Counted from the first letter of the stretch, positions 54,553-64,000 are shown. The stretch is 64,000 bases of DNA from Gammaproteobacteria bacterium (GCA_018823025.1 JAHJJI010000089.1:29440-93439), one strand, 5' to 3'. Made by a program: numbers and translations. The notes: a model not told the origin generated them from the sequence alone.

Positions 54553-56466
54553 ATGAGTACAACCGACGAAAAAAATTCCGGCCATGCCTCGACGGGCGTA
54601 AGCGTTAAGAGCAGACCCTCCGGCCTGATGCTTGCTGCTATTGGCGTGGTATTCGGGGATATCGGCACCAGCCCGCTTTACACCCTGAAAGAAGTTTTTC
54701 ACGGCTCCCATGGTATTCCAACCAGCCACGACAATGTGCTCGGGGCGCTTTCTCTGGTGCTCTGGGCGCTGCTGATCGTGGTTTCGCTCAAGTATGTGAT
54801 TTTCATCATGCGCGCCGACAATAAAGGCGAGGGCGGCATCATGGCGCTGCTGGCACTGACGCTTAAAAGTTCGCCCGGTGACACGCGCAGCCGTTGGTTG
54901 CTGATGACGATGGGGATCTTCGGCGCCGCGCTGTTCTATGGCGATAGTCTGATTACTCCGGCGATCTCGGTGTTGTCCGCCGTGGAGGGATTGAAGATCG
55001 CCACCCCTGCGCTTGAGCCCTATGTCATCCCTATTACGCTTGCGGTGCTGATCGGCTTGTTCATGTTCCAGCGCAAGGGTACTGCCAGCGTAGGCGCGCT
55101 GTTCGGGCCGGTGATGGTCGTCTGGTTTGCCACCCTGGCGCTGCTCGGCATTGTCAACATCCTCGACGAACCGGCGGTATTGCAGGCGGTGAACCCGCTC
55201 TACGGCTTCCAGTTCTTCGTGGAGAACCAGTGGTTTGGTTTTCTGGCCTTGGGCGCGGTCGTGCTGGCGGTAACCGGGGGCGAGGCGCTCTACGCCGACA
55301 TGGGCCATTTTGGCCGGATGCCGATCAAGACGGCATGGTTCTTCTTCGTTCTGCCGGCGCTGCTGCTAAATTACTTTGGCCAGGGCGCACTGATGATCCA
55401 TAATCCTGCCGCGGTGGAGAATCCGTTTTATCTGCTCGCACCGCCATGGGCGCTTTACCCGATGATAGCTTTGGCCACCTTGGCCACAGTGATCGCTTCT
55501 CAGGCCGTGATTTCTGGCGCCTTCTCCGTTACTCGCCAGGCGATACAGTTGGGCTATTGTCCACGACTGGAGGTGAGGCACACGTCTGAGCGGGAAATCG
55601 GCCAGGTCTATCTGCCGGCAATTAATTGGGCTCTGCTTGTGGCGATCATTGCGCTGGTGCTGGGGTTTCGCTCCTCCAGCAACCTCGCTGCCGCTTATGG
55701 TATTGCGGTCACCGGCACCATGGCTATCGATACCATCCTGGCAGTGGTGGTGGCGCGTGCGCTGTGGGGGTGGGGTCGGGGCACGGCCGTTCTGGTCGCC
55801 GTTCTTTTCTTGATCATCGACCTGTCATTCTTCAGCGCCAACGCCATGAAAATTCCGCAGGGGGGCTGGTTTCCCCTGATCATCGCAATCGCCGTATTCA
55901 CCCTGCTATCCACCTGGAAGCGGGGGCGGGCGTTGCTGTTCGACCGGCTGCGGGATGGCGCGATTGCACTGGAGCCTTTTCTTGCCGGAATCGCCGCTCA
56001 TCCACCACTACGCGTGCCGGGCACGGCGGTTTTCCTTACCGCCAACCTCGAGGGTGTGCCCCATGCCATGCTGCATAACCTGATCCATAACAAAGTGTTG
56101 CACGAACGGGTGGTGCTGCTGACGGTCATCACCGAAGACGTGCCGCATGTGCCGGAAATTGATCATGCCGAGGTGCAGTCGCTGGGTAACAATTTTTATC
56201 GGATTATCGTGCGCTACGGTTTCAAGGACGAGCCAGACCTTCCTGAAACACTGACGCAGTGTACGGGCTGCGGACTGGAGTTCCAGATGATGGAAACCTC
56301 TTTTTTCATCAGCCGGGAAACCCTGATCGCAACAATTGCGCCGGGCATGGCATTGTGGCGGGAAAAAGTGTTCATCAGCATGGCTCGCAACGCCGGCAGC
56401 GTCTCTGCCTACTTCAAGATTCCGACCAATCGGGTGGTAGAGCTGGGGACGCAGATCGAGCTGTGA
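54553..56466 (+). CDS. kup: Low-affinity potassium uptake protein Kup
   Basis: A proton-coupled potassium importer of the KUP/HAK/KT family. The 637-residue protein has about 12 membrane helices, starting with the signature GVVFGDIGTSPLYTLKEVF, and then GALFYGDSLITPAISVLSAVEGL and GGEALYADMGHFGR. A cytoplasmic C-terminal domain (about 450-637) follows. Length is typical. It lies 115 bases after ntrX and converges on the NYN gene with a 24-base gap. No riboswitch-like structure is recognised upstream. Confidence 0.95.
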   Translation: MSTTDEKNSGHASTGVSVKSRPSGLMLAAIGVVFGDIGTSPLYTLKEVFHGSHGIPTSHDNVLGALSLVLWALLIVVSLKYVIFIMRADNKGEGGIMALLALTLKSSPGDTRSRWLLMTMGIFGAALFYGDSLITPAISVLSAVEGLKIATPALEPYVIPITLAVLIGLFMFQRKGTASVGALFGPVMVVWFATLALLGIVNILDEPAVLQAVNPLYGFQFFVENQWFGFLALGAVVLAVTGGEALYADMGHFGRMPIKTAWFFFVLPALLLNYFGQGALMIHNPAAVENPFYLLAPPWALYPMIALATLATVIASQAVISGAFSVTRQAIQLGYCPRLEVRHTSEREIGQVYLPAINWALLVAIIALVLGFRSSSNLAAAYGIAVTGTMAIDTILAVVVARALWGWGRGTAVLVAVLFLIIDLSFFSANAMKIPQGGWFPLIIAIAVFTLLSTWKRGRALLFDRLRDGAIALEPFLAGIAAHPPLRVPGTAVFLTANLEGVPHAMLHNLIHNKVLHERVVLLTVITEDVPHVPEIDHAEVQSLGNNFYRIIVRYGFKDEPDLPETLTQCTGCGLEFQMMETSFFISRETLIATIAPGMALWREKVFISMARNAGSVSAYFKIPTNRVVELGTQIEL

Positions 56467-56490
56467 CGCGGCTTTGCCTTTAATTTTAGC

Positions 56491-57333
56491 CTAATATTCC
56501 GGGTTGAAATTCTTGATGATGACGCCGCCCGACTTTTCGTCGTGCTCAACCTCCAGCAGCTTGCGTGCTGCCGCTTCCTCAAGCAGCTTGCTGAACGAGC
56601 GAAAGCCATAGTAGCTTTCATTGAAGCCCGGTTTGCGCCGCTTCAGCGCCTGCTTGACCATCGAACCCCATATTTTTTCCTCTTCGCCGCGCTCCGAAAA
56701 CAGGGCCTCTACTGTCTCCATCATCAGGTCCAGGGCTTCCTGTGACTTGCTGCCTTCTTCCGGGGGTGCGGTTTTAGGGGCCGCCTCCGTCGCGCCTTTG
56801 GCGGCAGGTTTCTTCTTGATGGTGCGCTTCTTGGCTTTTTCCGCCTTTGCGGCGTTTTCGCGTGCCAGATCGTCGTAAAAAATGAACTCGTCGCAGTTGG
56901 CGATCAGCAGATCGGAGGTGGAATTTTTGACCCCGACACCGATCACGGTCTTGTTGTTCTCGCGCAGTTTGCTTACCAGGGGCGAAAAATCCGAATCGCC
57001 GCTGATGATGACGAAGGTGTCCACATGGGATTTGGTGTAGCACAGGTCGAGAGCGTCGACCACCATGCGGATGTCGGCGGAGTTTTTTCCCGACTGGCGC
57101 ACATGGGGGATCTCGATCAGTTCGAACGAGGCCTCGTGCATGGGCGCCTTGAATTCCTTGTACCGGTCCCAGTCGCAATAGGCTTTTTTCACCACGATGC
57201 TGCCCTTGAGCAGCAAACGTTCCAGAACCTTGCTGATATCGAACTTTTCGTACTTGGCATCGCGCACGCCCAAAGCGATATTCTCGAAATCGCAGAACAG
57301 TGCCATGCTGCGAATTTTTTGGGGAGTGGTCAT
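56491..57333 (-). CDS. NYN-domain protein with C-terminal OST-HTH/LOTUS domain
   Basis: A 280-residue protein with an N-terminal NYN (PIN-like) nuclease fold, about 8-150. Acidic residues of the putative metal site are visible: D15 and N18 in LFCDFENIALG, then SADIRMVVDAL and IISGDSDFSPLVSKLREN. A lysine- and alanine-rich linker (160-195, KAKKRTIKKKPAAKG) is followed by an OST-HTH/LOTUS domain from about 200 (WGSMVKQALKRRKPGFNESYYGFRSFSKLLEEA). The layout predicts an RNA-binding ribonuclease. Its target in bacteria is unknown. It diverges from the PDC-sensor gene. Confidence 0.88.
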   Translation of the reverse strand: MTTPQKIRSMALFCDFENIALGVRDAKYEKFDISKVLERLLLKGSIVVKKAYCDWDRYKEFKAPMHEASFELIEIPHVRQSGKNSADIRMVVDALDLCYTKSHVDTFVIISGDSDFSPLVSKLRENNKTVIGVGVKNSTSDLLIANCDEFIFYDDLARENAAKAEKAKKRTIKKKPAAKGATEAAPKTAPPEEGSKSQEALDLMMETVEALFSERGEEEKIWGSMVKQALKRRKPGFNESYYGFRSFSKLLEEAAARKLLEVEHDEKSGGVIIKNFNPEY

Positions 57334-57475
57334 GAATGCCTCCTGCGGTAGTGCACCCTGTGGTGGCGGTGAACGTTAATGAATATTCCCTGATAAAGTC
57401 TAGCAGAATCGCCTAGAATACAGCTAAATGCGCGCAATAACCGAATGACTCAGAAGAACTGCAGATAAACTGGAC

Positions 57476-58444
57476 ATGAAGCCCCCAAAGGAAACATTGC
57501 AGGAAAGCATCGCCCACCAGCGTGAATCGCTGGTGGGCCTGTTGCAGGAACCCATGCACCGGCTGGCGGAAGAATGCGTTCCGGTATGGGGTGACCGGGA
57601 AAAACTGGATGTGTTGCTGGGCGCGGCGCTGAAAGAATTGCCTTACTGCAAGCACCTCTATGCGCTGGATGCCAACGCAATCCAGATCAGTGATAACGTG
57701 AGTCACGAAGGGCTGCTGGAGGGCTTTGGCCGAGATCGGGCCAAGCGGCCCTACCTGTGCGAAATTACAAACAGAACCAATTTTTTCCTTTCGGACGCCT
57801 ACATCAGCCTGCGCGAGCGGCGTCCGTCCCTCACCGCCACCCAGATCGTGCGCAACGCTTCAGGCGAAGCATTGGGATTTATCGGCGCCTATTTCGGCCT
57901 GCGCGACCTGCCGCTGACGCGCGAGCTCTATGAAGAGCCTAGATACTGGCGCCAGATCAAGGGCGACCCCTCCATCCGCGGCACGGTATTCCATCAGACC
58001 CGCTCAGACAGCGAGATGGACCAGCATGTCGACACCGTGCTCGGCGTGGTGGCCGAACTGATGCTCTACCACGGGGTGTTTCACGTGATGCTGCACTTCT
58101 CCAGCAGCCGCGCCATCGTCTGGGTGATGGAGGATCCCTACAGTTATCGCCTGCTGGATATCGAAGCCCTGATCGATCCGGACATCTGTCTTGCCTACCC
58201 CCGCACCCCCTACCCCAAGGGAGCGCGGGTGCCCCCGGAGCAAGTCCGCGGCGTGCTGGATGCCTTTCGCACGCTACGCCTCATGGACGAGATGTTCTAC
58301 CTGCGCTCCGGCACGCTGAACATTTTTAACGGCCTCGTTGGCTTGACCTTCTCTTGCGATGGCTCCCATTACCTCCCTTACGATGAGTTCCTCCGCAAGG
58401 ATCACGATTTCTGGACGGGCATTACATCAAACAAAGGGAGCTGA
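57476..58444 (+). CDS. Stand-alone PDC/Cache-like sensor protein
   Basis: A 322-residue soluble protein of uncertain function. The middle part (about 55-145) resembles a PDC/Cache sensor: YALDANAIQISDNVS, then PYLCEITNRTNFFLSDAYISLRERRPSLTATQIVRN and GFIGAYFGLRDLP. No signal peptide, membrane helix or output domain is evident, unlike normal Cache receptors, which sense outside the cell. The C-terminal half, with RAIVWVMEDPYSYRLLDIEALIDPD, has no motif I can name. It stands alone between the divergent NYN gene and the convergent pepN. Confidence 0.6.
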   Translation: MKPPKETLQESIAHQRESLVGLLQEPMHRLAEECVPVWGDREKLDVLLGAALKELPYCKHLYALDANAIQISDNVSHEGLLEGFGRDRAKRPYLCEITNRTNFFLSDAYISLRERRPSLTATQIVRNASGEALGFIGAYFGLRDLPLTRELYEEPRYWRQIKGDPSIRGTVFHQTRSDSEMDQHVDTVLGVVAELMLYHGVFHVMLHFSSSRAIVWVMEDPYSYRLLDIEALIDPDICLAYPRTPYPKGARVPPEQVRGVLDAFRTLRLMDEMFYLRSGTLNIFNGLVGLTFSCDGSHYLPYDEFLRKDHDFWTGITSNKGS

Positions 58445-58507
58445 ACCGAGTGCTTCCATTGTCGGGGAAGCGGTAAATCGTACTCACCCTTGTTGATGCA
58501 AGATGAA

Positions 58508-61153
58508 TTACCCCAGCTGTTTATCCACAATCTCGAACAAATCACGCGACAAACCAGCATGGTTGCGCAGAATCTCCAAGGCAGCGCGGGCATGTGCCTG
58601 GCGGCTCGCATCAAACTTTCTCCATCGGTCAAAACAACGGGCAACTCGGGAAGCGACCTGCGGGTTGACGGCATCGAGCTGACGCGTTTGCTTGGCAAGA
58701 AAGCGGTAACCGCTGCCATCGGCAGCATGGAAGTGCACGTGGTTACTGCCGAAAGCGCGCAACAGCGAATAGACCTTGTTCGGGTTGCGCAAGTCGAATG
58801 CGGGATGTTCAACTAGCCGCTTGACCTCATTCAGAACGTTCGGGCACCGGCTGGTAGCCTGCACTTGAAGCCACTTGTCGACGACCAGCGCCTCGCCTTG
58901 CCATTGCTGATAAAAGGCATCCAATGCCTGCAGTCGTTCCTCGCCTTCGCTCTGCGCCAAGACCGACAGACTGGCAAACTGGTCGGTCATGTTGTCAGCG
59001 GTATCGAACTGTTGCCGCGCCAGCGCACGAGTAGACGGGCTATCCGCTTCGCACAGGTAGCCCAGGCAGACATTACGCAACGCACGGCGGCCCACATCGA
59101 CCAGATCAGGGCGATAACTCCCTCTTGGCGCAAGGCGCTCATAGCACGCCAGAAATTCCGCGCCGAGATGCTCGGTGAGGAAGCGGCGCAATCCGTTGCG
59201 AGCGGCGTGCAGGGCATTGGGGTCAACCACGTCGAGTTGCTCGGCCAGCGTTGCTTCGCTCGGCAATGACAAGGCTTCGGCGGCAAAGGCGGGATCGGTG
59301 TCGGCATTCACCAGCACCCGTGCCGCTGCCTGGGCAAAGCTGGCTGGCCAGGCAGGCGTGCCTCCCGCACTGAGGGTGGCGGTTGCCGCGATAATCAGGC
59401 GATTGGCTAGGCGCTGCCCCGCTTCCCAGCGGTTGAAAGGATCGCTGTCGTGCGCCATCAGGTGGGCGAGATCGGCATCGCTGTAAGCATATTCGAGTAC
59501 CACCGGGGCCGAAAAATCGCGCAATAGCGAAGGCACGGGAGCGACCGGGATATCCTCGAAGACGAATTCCTGCGTCTCGCCGCACAGCGACAGCACATGC
59601 CGGCTGGCACGGGAGCCGGAATCAGCTCCGGCCAGATGGATGGGCAGATCCTGCCCGTCCGGGCCGACCAGGCCGATGGCAACAGGAATATGGTAGAGCT
59701 GCTTGGCGGCTTGGCCGGGCATGGCGGCGCAGGACTGGCTCAATCTCAGGATGTAGCGCTGACTGGCGGCATCGTATCGGCCAGTCGCCGCAACGTGCGG
59801 CGTGCCGGGCTGCTCGTACCAGCGCATGAACTGGCTTAAATCGGCGCCGGATGCCTCGGCCATGGCGGCGACGAAATCATCGCAGGTCACCGCCTGTCCA
59901 TCGTGACGGGCGAAGTACAAATCCATGCCGCGACGGAAGGCTGGCTTGCCGATCAGGGTCTGGATCATACGCACGACTTCGGCCCCCTTCTGATACACGG
60001 TAGCGGTGTAGAAATTGTTGATCTCGATGTACGAAGCCGGCCGCACCGGGTGCGCCATTGGGCCGCTGTCCTCCGGGAATTGGGCGGCACGCAGACCGCG
60101 CACCTCGCGGATACGGGCCACTGAACGGTGATGCACATCGGCGCCGAATTCCTGGTCGCGAAAGACCGTCAGCCCTTCCTTGAGCGACAGCTGAAACCAG
60201 TCGCGGCAGGTCACGCGGTTGCCGGTCCAGTTGTGGAAATACTCGTGCGCCACCACCCGGTCGATGTTTTCGTAATCCACATCAGTAGCCACATCCTGCC
60301 GCGCCAGCACGTATTTGGTGTTGAAGATATTCAGGCCCTTGTTCTCCATCGCCCCCATGTTGAAGTCGCCGACGGCGACGATCATGTAATGGTCGAGATC
60401 GCATTCCAGGCCAAAGGTCTGCTCATCCCAGTGCATCGACTTTTTAAGGGCCGACATGGCGTGCGCACACTGGTCCAGCTTGCCCGGCTCGACAAAGATC
60501 GCCAGTTGGACCTCGAGGCCCGACATGGTTCGATAGCTGTCGCGCAGCACGTCGAGTTTGGCGGCAACCATGGCGAACAGATAGCAGGGCTTGGGAAAGG
60601 GGTCCTGCCACTTCGCCCAGTGCCGCCTGCCATCCTCGTCACCGCTGGCGACTGGATTACCGTTGGCTAGCAATTGAGGGAACGCCGCTTTGTCGGCATG
60701 CAGGGTAACGGTATAGCGCGACATCACGTCCGGCCTGTCCAGAAACCAGGTGATGCGGCGAAAGCCTTGCGCCTCGCACTGGGTGAAATAGCCGTTAGCC
60801 GAGCGGTAAAGGCCGGAAAGACGGGTATTGCCGTCAGGGTGAATCCGCGTCACCGTCTCCAGGCAGAAGGCATCCGGCAAGTCGGCCAGCGTCAGATGTC
60901 CGGCGCCCAGGCGATAGCTGTCGGGCGACATGGGCACGCCATCGAGGCGGATGGAGATTAGCTCCAGGTCCTCGCCATCGAGAACCAGCGGGGCATTGGC
61001 CGTATTCACCGCCGGGTTGCGATGGACCGAGAGCTGCGCAGTCACCAGCGCTTCATCGCGCCGGAAATCGATGTCAACATTGACCGTGTCAATCAAGAAG
61101 GAGGGCGGCGCGTAGTCGGCCAGGTTAATGGTTTGCAGGGTATCTTGAGTCAT
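58508..61153 (-). CDS. pepN: Aminopeptidase N (M1 family)
   Basis: A zinc aminopeptidase that trims N-terminal residues from peptides in the cytoplasm. The 881-residue protein has the exopeptidase motif GAMEN (267-271) and the zinc site HEYFH (303-307) followed 18 residues later by E326. The four-domain E. coli PepN type is apparent from length and from the C-terminal helical repeats. No signal peptide is seen. It converges on the PDC-sensor gene and diverges from apt. Confidence 0.96.
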   Translation of the reverse strand: MTQDTLQTINLADYAPPSFLIDTVNVDIDFRRDEALVTAQLSVHRNPAVNTANAPLVLDGEDLELISIRLDGVPMSPDSYRLGAGHLTLADLPDAFCLETVTRIHPDGNTRLSGLYRSANGYFTQCEAQGFRRITWFLDRPDVMSRYTVTLHADKAAFPQLLANGNPVASGDEDGRRHWAKWQDPFPKPCYLFAMVAAKLDVLRDSYRTMSGLEVQLAIFVEPGKLDQCAHAMSALKKSMHWDEQTFGLECDLDHYMIVAVGDFNMGAMENKGLNIFNTKYVLARQDVATDVDYENIDRVVAHEYFHNWTGNRVTCRDWFQLSLKEGLTVFRDQEFGADVHHRSVARIREVRGLRAAQFPEDSGPMAHPVRPASYIEINNFYTATVYQKGAEVVRMIQTLIGKPAFRRGMDLYFARHDGQAVTCDDFVAAMAEASGADLSQFMRWYEQPGTPHVAATGRYDAASQRYILRLSQSCAAMPGQAAKQLYHIPVAIGLVGPDGQDLPIHLAGADSGSRASRHVLSLCGETQEFVFEDIPVAPVPSLLRDFSAPVVLEYAYSDADLAHLMAHDSDPFNRWEAGQRLANRLIIAATATLSAGGTPAWPASFAQAAARVLVNADTDPAFAAEALSLPSEATLAEQLDVVDPNALHAARNGLRRFLTEHLGAEFLACYERLAPRGSYRPDLVDVGRRALRNVCLGYLCEADSPSTRALARQQFDTADNMTDQFASLSVLAQSEGEERLQALDAFYQQWQGEALVVDKWLQVQATSRCPNVLNEVKRLVEHPAFDLRNPNKVYSLLRAFGSNHVHFHAADGSGYRFLAKQTRQLDAVNPQVASRVARCFDRWRKFDASRQAHARAALEILRNHAGLSRDLFEIVDKQLG

Positions 61154-61395
61154 TGGAGGTATAGCGATCAGGGAAAACCCGTAGTGTGACAGAAAATGAT
61201 GGCTGGTTTCAGGGGGAGGCGTTGGACATCGGCCTGAATTATTGCTGGCGGCAGCTTGCTATGAGGAACCCTCGGGGTCTGGCCCGATCCCGATATTTTC
61301 ATGTATAAACACGGGATCAATCAAATCTGGCCCTGTTGATTCGTGGTCGGTGGAGTAAGGCATTTCGAAACAAAGTTTGTTTTTTGGGATTTATT

Positions 61396-61923
61396 ATGCC
61401 AATAAAGTCACGCATTCGTACCGTCCCTCATTATCCCAAGCAAGGGGTGATGTTTCGGGATATCACCACGTTATTGAAAGATCCGGTGGGTTTCCGTGTC
61501 ACCATCAATGAATTGGTTAAACGCTATACGGGTGTAAAAATTGACCGGGTTGCGGCTATCGAGGCACGCGGTTTCATTGTGGGTTCGGCACTGGCTTATC
61601 AACTGGGCTTGGGCTTTGTGCCCATCCGCAAGCAGGGCAAGCTGCCGGCAGAAACGGTTGGCCACGACTATGAACTTGAATACGGCGCTGATCGCATTGA
61701 GATGCATGTGGATGCAGTATCTAAAGGCGAACGGGTGCTGCTTGTGGATGATCTGATTGCGACTGGCGGCACAGCAGGCGCGGCATGCAAACTCATCGAG
61801 AGCATGGGCGGCAAGATCGTGGAATGTTGCTTTGTCATCGATTTGCCGGATCTTGGGGGGCGTGCCCGCCTGGAAAAGCAGGGGCACAAAGTATTTGCGC
61901 TGTGCGAATTCGAGGGCGAATGA
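61396..61923 (+). CDS. apt: Adenine phosphoribosyltransferase
   Basis: This purine-salvage enzyme makes AMP from adenine and PRPP. From the ATG at 61396 it has 175 residues with IRTVPHYPKQGVMFRDITTLL, AIEARGFIVGSALAYQL, and the PRPP-binding motif VLLVDDLIATGGTAGA. A frame opening with TTG at 61336 would add 20 residues foreign to the family, and GGGA lies before the chosen ATG. The 240 bases before it hold a weak inverted repeat (GATCCCG 61286-61292, CGGGATC 61312-61318). Confidence 0.95.
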   Translation: MPIKSRIRTVPHYPKQGVMFRDITTLLKDPVGFRVTINELVKRYTGVKIDRVAAIEARGFIVGSALAYQLGLGFVPIRKQGKLPAETVGHDYELEYGADRIEMHVDAVSKGERVLLVDDLIATGGTAGAACKLIESMGGKIVECCFVIDLPDLGGRARLEKQGHKVFALCEFEGE

Positions 61924-62055
61924 AGATGGTATCGATAGTCTTCTCGTCGCCCTGACCGGATAGATGCTGTTCAAGAATGACTGCTTCCCTCGGCATCGAC
62001 GGAGCGGTACCGACCTAATGGACGGCCGGTCTGACCGCACGAAATTTCATGTCTC

Positions 62056-63498
62056 TCAAGGTGTCGCCAGCAAGCAGGACTTTTCTCCGCTGATTTGCGT
62101 GCGGAATTGCGGCAGGCTTTGCGGATGATTTTTCTGGATGTAAGCGATGATCTTTTCGCGGATGTCGCAGCGCAAGTCCCAGCCCTTGGATGAATCTGCC
62201 GTGGTGGCGAGCACGCGGATTTGCATCGTCTTTTCGGTGGCATCGGTCACCTGCAAATTCCAGAAACGTTTGTCCCAGAGCGGATGGGTCTCGATGATTT
62301 CCTTGAGCGCCTTGCGGAGTTCCTCCAGCGGCATAGTGTAATCCACCCAGAGAAACACCGAGCCGAGCAACTGCGCCGAGACACGAGTCCAGTTCTGGAA
62401 CGGTTTCTCGATGAAATATCCCAGCGGCACGACCAGCCGGCGGTCATCCCAGATGTGGATGGTCACATAGGTCAACGTGATTTCCTCCACGCGACCCCAT
62501 TCGCCCTCGACAATGACCACATCGTCCAGCCGGATCGGTTGCGTGATGGCGACCTGAAAACCGGCAAACAGGTTGGAAATGGTTTTCTGCGCGGCAAAGC
62601 CAAGAATGATGCCGAGGACGCCTGCGGAGGCCAGAATGTTGGCACCGAACTGCCGCACTTCCTGAAAAAGCATCAAGATGGATGCGATGGTGAAGATTGC
62701 GATGACGGAGTAAACCACCTTGCTGATGATGTGAACTTGGGTGAATATCTTGCGCGCCTGCAAGTTGTCGACGGCCTTGACGTCGAACTTGGTCAGCACC
62801 GCTTTTTCGCCGAGGTTCACCGCCTGGAACAGAATCATGGCCACCGTCACGATCAGCATGATGCTGGTGCCCTTGCCAAGCATACCCGCGTATTCCGGTG
62901 GGAGGCCGAGGATGGGCAAAGCAAAGATGACGCCGACCACTGGCACTATGACGCGCAGACTTTTTCCTACCAGCGGCACGAGCAAGTCATCTAGCTTGCT
63001 ATCGGATTTGGAGGTCCAGTGAGCCAGTTGCGCCTCCAGCACATGCGTAAACCGGAAGAACAGCCAGAACAGAACGGCGAACACACCGAGGTCGAACACT
63101 TTGTTGAAAATCTCGCGCACAACGTGCAGCCCCTCACCCAGGCTCAGTTTTATCAAAAACGGGGTGGCCGCGAAATAGATGCCGTAGCTCCAGATCAGAA
63201 CATAGAGCGGCTTGCCCAATGCGCCGAAAACATGATGCTGCAACGTTTCCTCCTCCGGTGCCGTAGCGGCCTTTTTCAACTTGTGCCGCACGTAGCCGGC
63301 GGCGACCCCGTTCAGCAGCAACACCAGCAGGACAAAGCAAAGCATCACGCCCAGAACCGCCCAAGTGACCGAGCCAAAAGCGATGTTGTTTATGCTTGGG
63401 CCGAACAGCTCTTCCAGCCACTGGCTTATCAGCGTGGTCAATGCGGTCGAGAATCCGTCTAAATAATCTTTTCCATTCAGCTTTGAATCGATGGTCAT
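62056..63498 (-). CDS. MscS-type mechanosensitive channel, long form
   Basis: A 480-residue inner-membrane protein. It has several hydrophobic helices in the first 280 residues, then the MscS pore-lining helix and beta domain: LASAGVLGIILGFAAQKTISNLFAGFQVAITQPIRLDDVVIVEGEWGRVEEITLTYV, near 285-345. The C-terminal cytoplasmic domain continues to 470. It is much longer than E. coli MscS (286 residues) and lies between the small and the giant MscK-like forms. Such channels release solutes on osmotic downshock; some gate differently. It stands alone, convergent with apt. Confidence 0.88.
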   Translation of the reverse strand: MTIDSKLNGKDYLDGFSTALTTLISQWLEELFGPSINNIAFGSVTWAVLGVMLCFVLLVLLLNGVAAGYVRHKLKKAATAPEEETLQHHVFGALGKPLYVLIWSYGIYFAATPFLIKLSLGEGLHVVREIFNKVFDLGVFAVLFWLFFRFTHVLEAQLAHWTSKSDSKLDDLLVPLVGKSLRVIVPVVGVIFALPILGLPPEYAGMLGKGTSIMLIVTVAMILFQAVNLGEKAVLTKFDVKAVDNLQARKIFTQVHIISKVVYSVIAIFTIASILMLFQEVRQFGANILASAGVLGIILGFAAQKTISNLFAGFQVAITQPIRLDDVVIVEGEWGRVEEITLTYVTIHIWDDRRLVVPLGYFIEKPFQNWTRVSAQLLGSVFLWVDYTMPLEELRKALKEIIETHPLWDKRFWNLQVTDATEKTMQIRVLATTADSSKGWDLRCDIREKIIAYIQKNHPQSLPQFRTQISGEKSCLLATP

Positions 63499-63829
63499 GG
63501 TTAGTTTTTATCCTTTATTGTCGATCAGAAGATCGAAACTACCGGCTTTAGCCGGTCAGCATTTAGCTGCCTCGGCGCCAGAGTTGTCGGGCGGGACGTT
63601 CCAGTACGCCGTCATAATGAATTTTGAAGCATGGCTCAGGTCAAGCGGTGCCATAATGCCATCCTGACCGGAGCCAGCGGTCACGGTCAATAGCACGGTC
63701 AATAGGTTAATAGGGTCAGACTCGATTGATTCAGTATTTATTGAAAATATGTCTATGCAGAATCGCATGGCCAGGCACGATTCAATCTTGTAAGGAAAGG
63801 CCGACTGAGCACAACCGGCCTTGGATATT
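63499..63829. other. Intergenic region between mscS and tRNA-Ala
   Basis: No gene is supported. It holds an exact tandem duplication of the 12-mer CACGGTCAATAG (63682-63705) next to GGGTCAGACTCGATTGATT (63714-63732), a phrase that resembles remnants found beside REP-associated elements in other betaproteobacteria. The long reading frame covering it and the tRNA is a tRNA-antisense artefact. Confidence 0.5.
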
Positions 63830-63905
<76 letters not shown>

Positions 63906-64000
63906 ACGTTTATAGATCAATTTTACCTTATAATTTCCATAAATTAAAAAACCTCATCTGGGGATTGCGCTGGTTTGCCAGCCTTACAGCGTGTGACTTC

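Noticed and set aside
58081..58100. Half parS motif TTTCACGTGA
   Set aside because: Only about 12 of 16 positions match, it lies within a coding region and the second half-site is lost.
61286..61318. Inverted repeat GATCCCG-N19-CGGGATC between pepN and apt
   Set aside because: The seven-base arms are widely spaced and not linked to a T-run or promoter; it could be chance.

Overview
The window looks like the replication-origin region of a betaproteobacterium, probably Nitrosomonadales (Sulfuricella/Gallionella-like). That placement is an inference from gene order and protein character: gltBD-hemE-priA-argS-SPOR-dsbA, the block rpmH-rnpA-yidD-yidC-mnmE-mnmG-rsmG-parAB-atpIBEFHAGDC-glmUS, dnaA-dnaN-gyrB, the earP-efp pair, and topA-smg-dprA-lysM // def-fmt-rsmB-DUF4390-ntrYX. 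Almost all of it is chromosomal housekeeping. There is no prophage, CRISPR array, intact insertion sequence or rRNA operon. One tRNA lies near the right end.

Layout. (1) 1-1831, minus strand: a compact operon of a FeeM-like N-acyl amino acid synthase, a ThiF/E1-like adenylyltransferase and the start of a nitroreductase cut by the window edge. This is the best candidate for an undescribed pathway. (2) 1832-2377: a long AT-rich leader before gltB. (3) 2378-15586, plus: glutamate synthase, hemE, priA, argS, a SPOR protein, dsbA and a NarL-type regulator. (4) 15608-16264: a decayed sensor/GGDEF gene. (5) 16265-35311, minus: an orphan ParA, glmS, glmU, a terminator, the F1Fo ATP synthase operon, parB-parA-rsmG-mnmG, a parS site, mnmE, yidC, yidD, rnpA and rpmH. 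(6) 35312-42334, plus: DnaA boxes, dnaA, a possible oriC spacer, dnaN, a second parS-like site, gyrB, earP and efp. Coding direction flips exactly at the rpmH/dnaA gap, as expected next to an origin. (7) 42362-47413, minus: a two-way terminator, topA, smg, dprA and a LysM protein. (8) 47531-56466, plus: def, fmt, rsmB, a DUF4390 protein, ntrY, ntrX and kup. (9) 56491-63905, mixed: a NYN/OST-HTH protein, a PDC-sensor protein, pepN, apt, a large MscS channel and tRNA-Ala.

The genes fit together as usual near an origin: replication start (dnaA, dnaN, gyrB), segregation (parA, parB, parS), membrane-protein insertion and tRNA modification, and energy supply. EF-P sits beside the enzyme expected to rhamnosylate its Arg32. 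The points most worth following up are the acyl-amino-acid/E1/nitroreductase operon, an NtrX whose AAA+ domain has lost the Walker A lysine and the sigma-54 contact loop, two copies of a hairpin repeat that seem to supply translation-start signals for hemE and rsmB, a parS-like site at the gyrB ribosome-binding region, and a period-six peptide repeat inside the DUF4390 protein.
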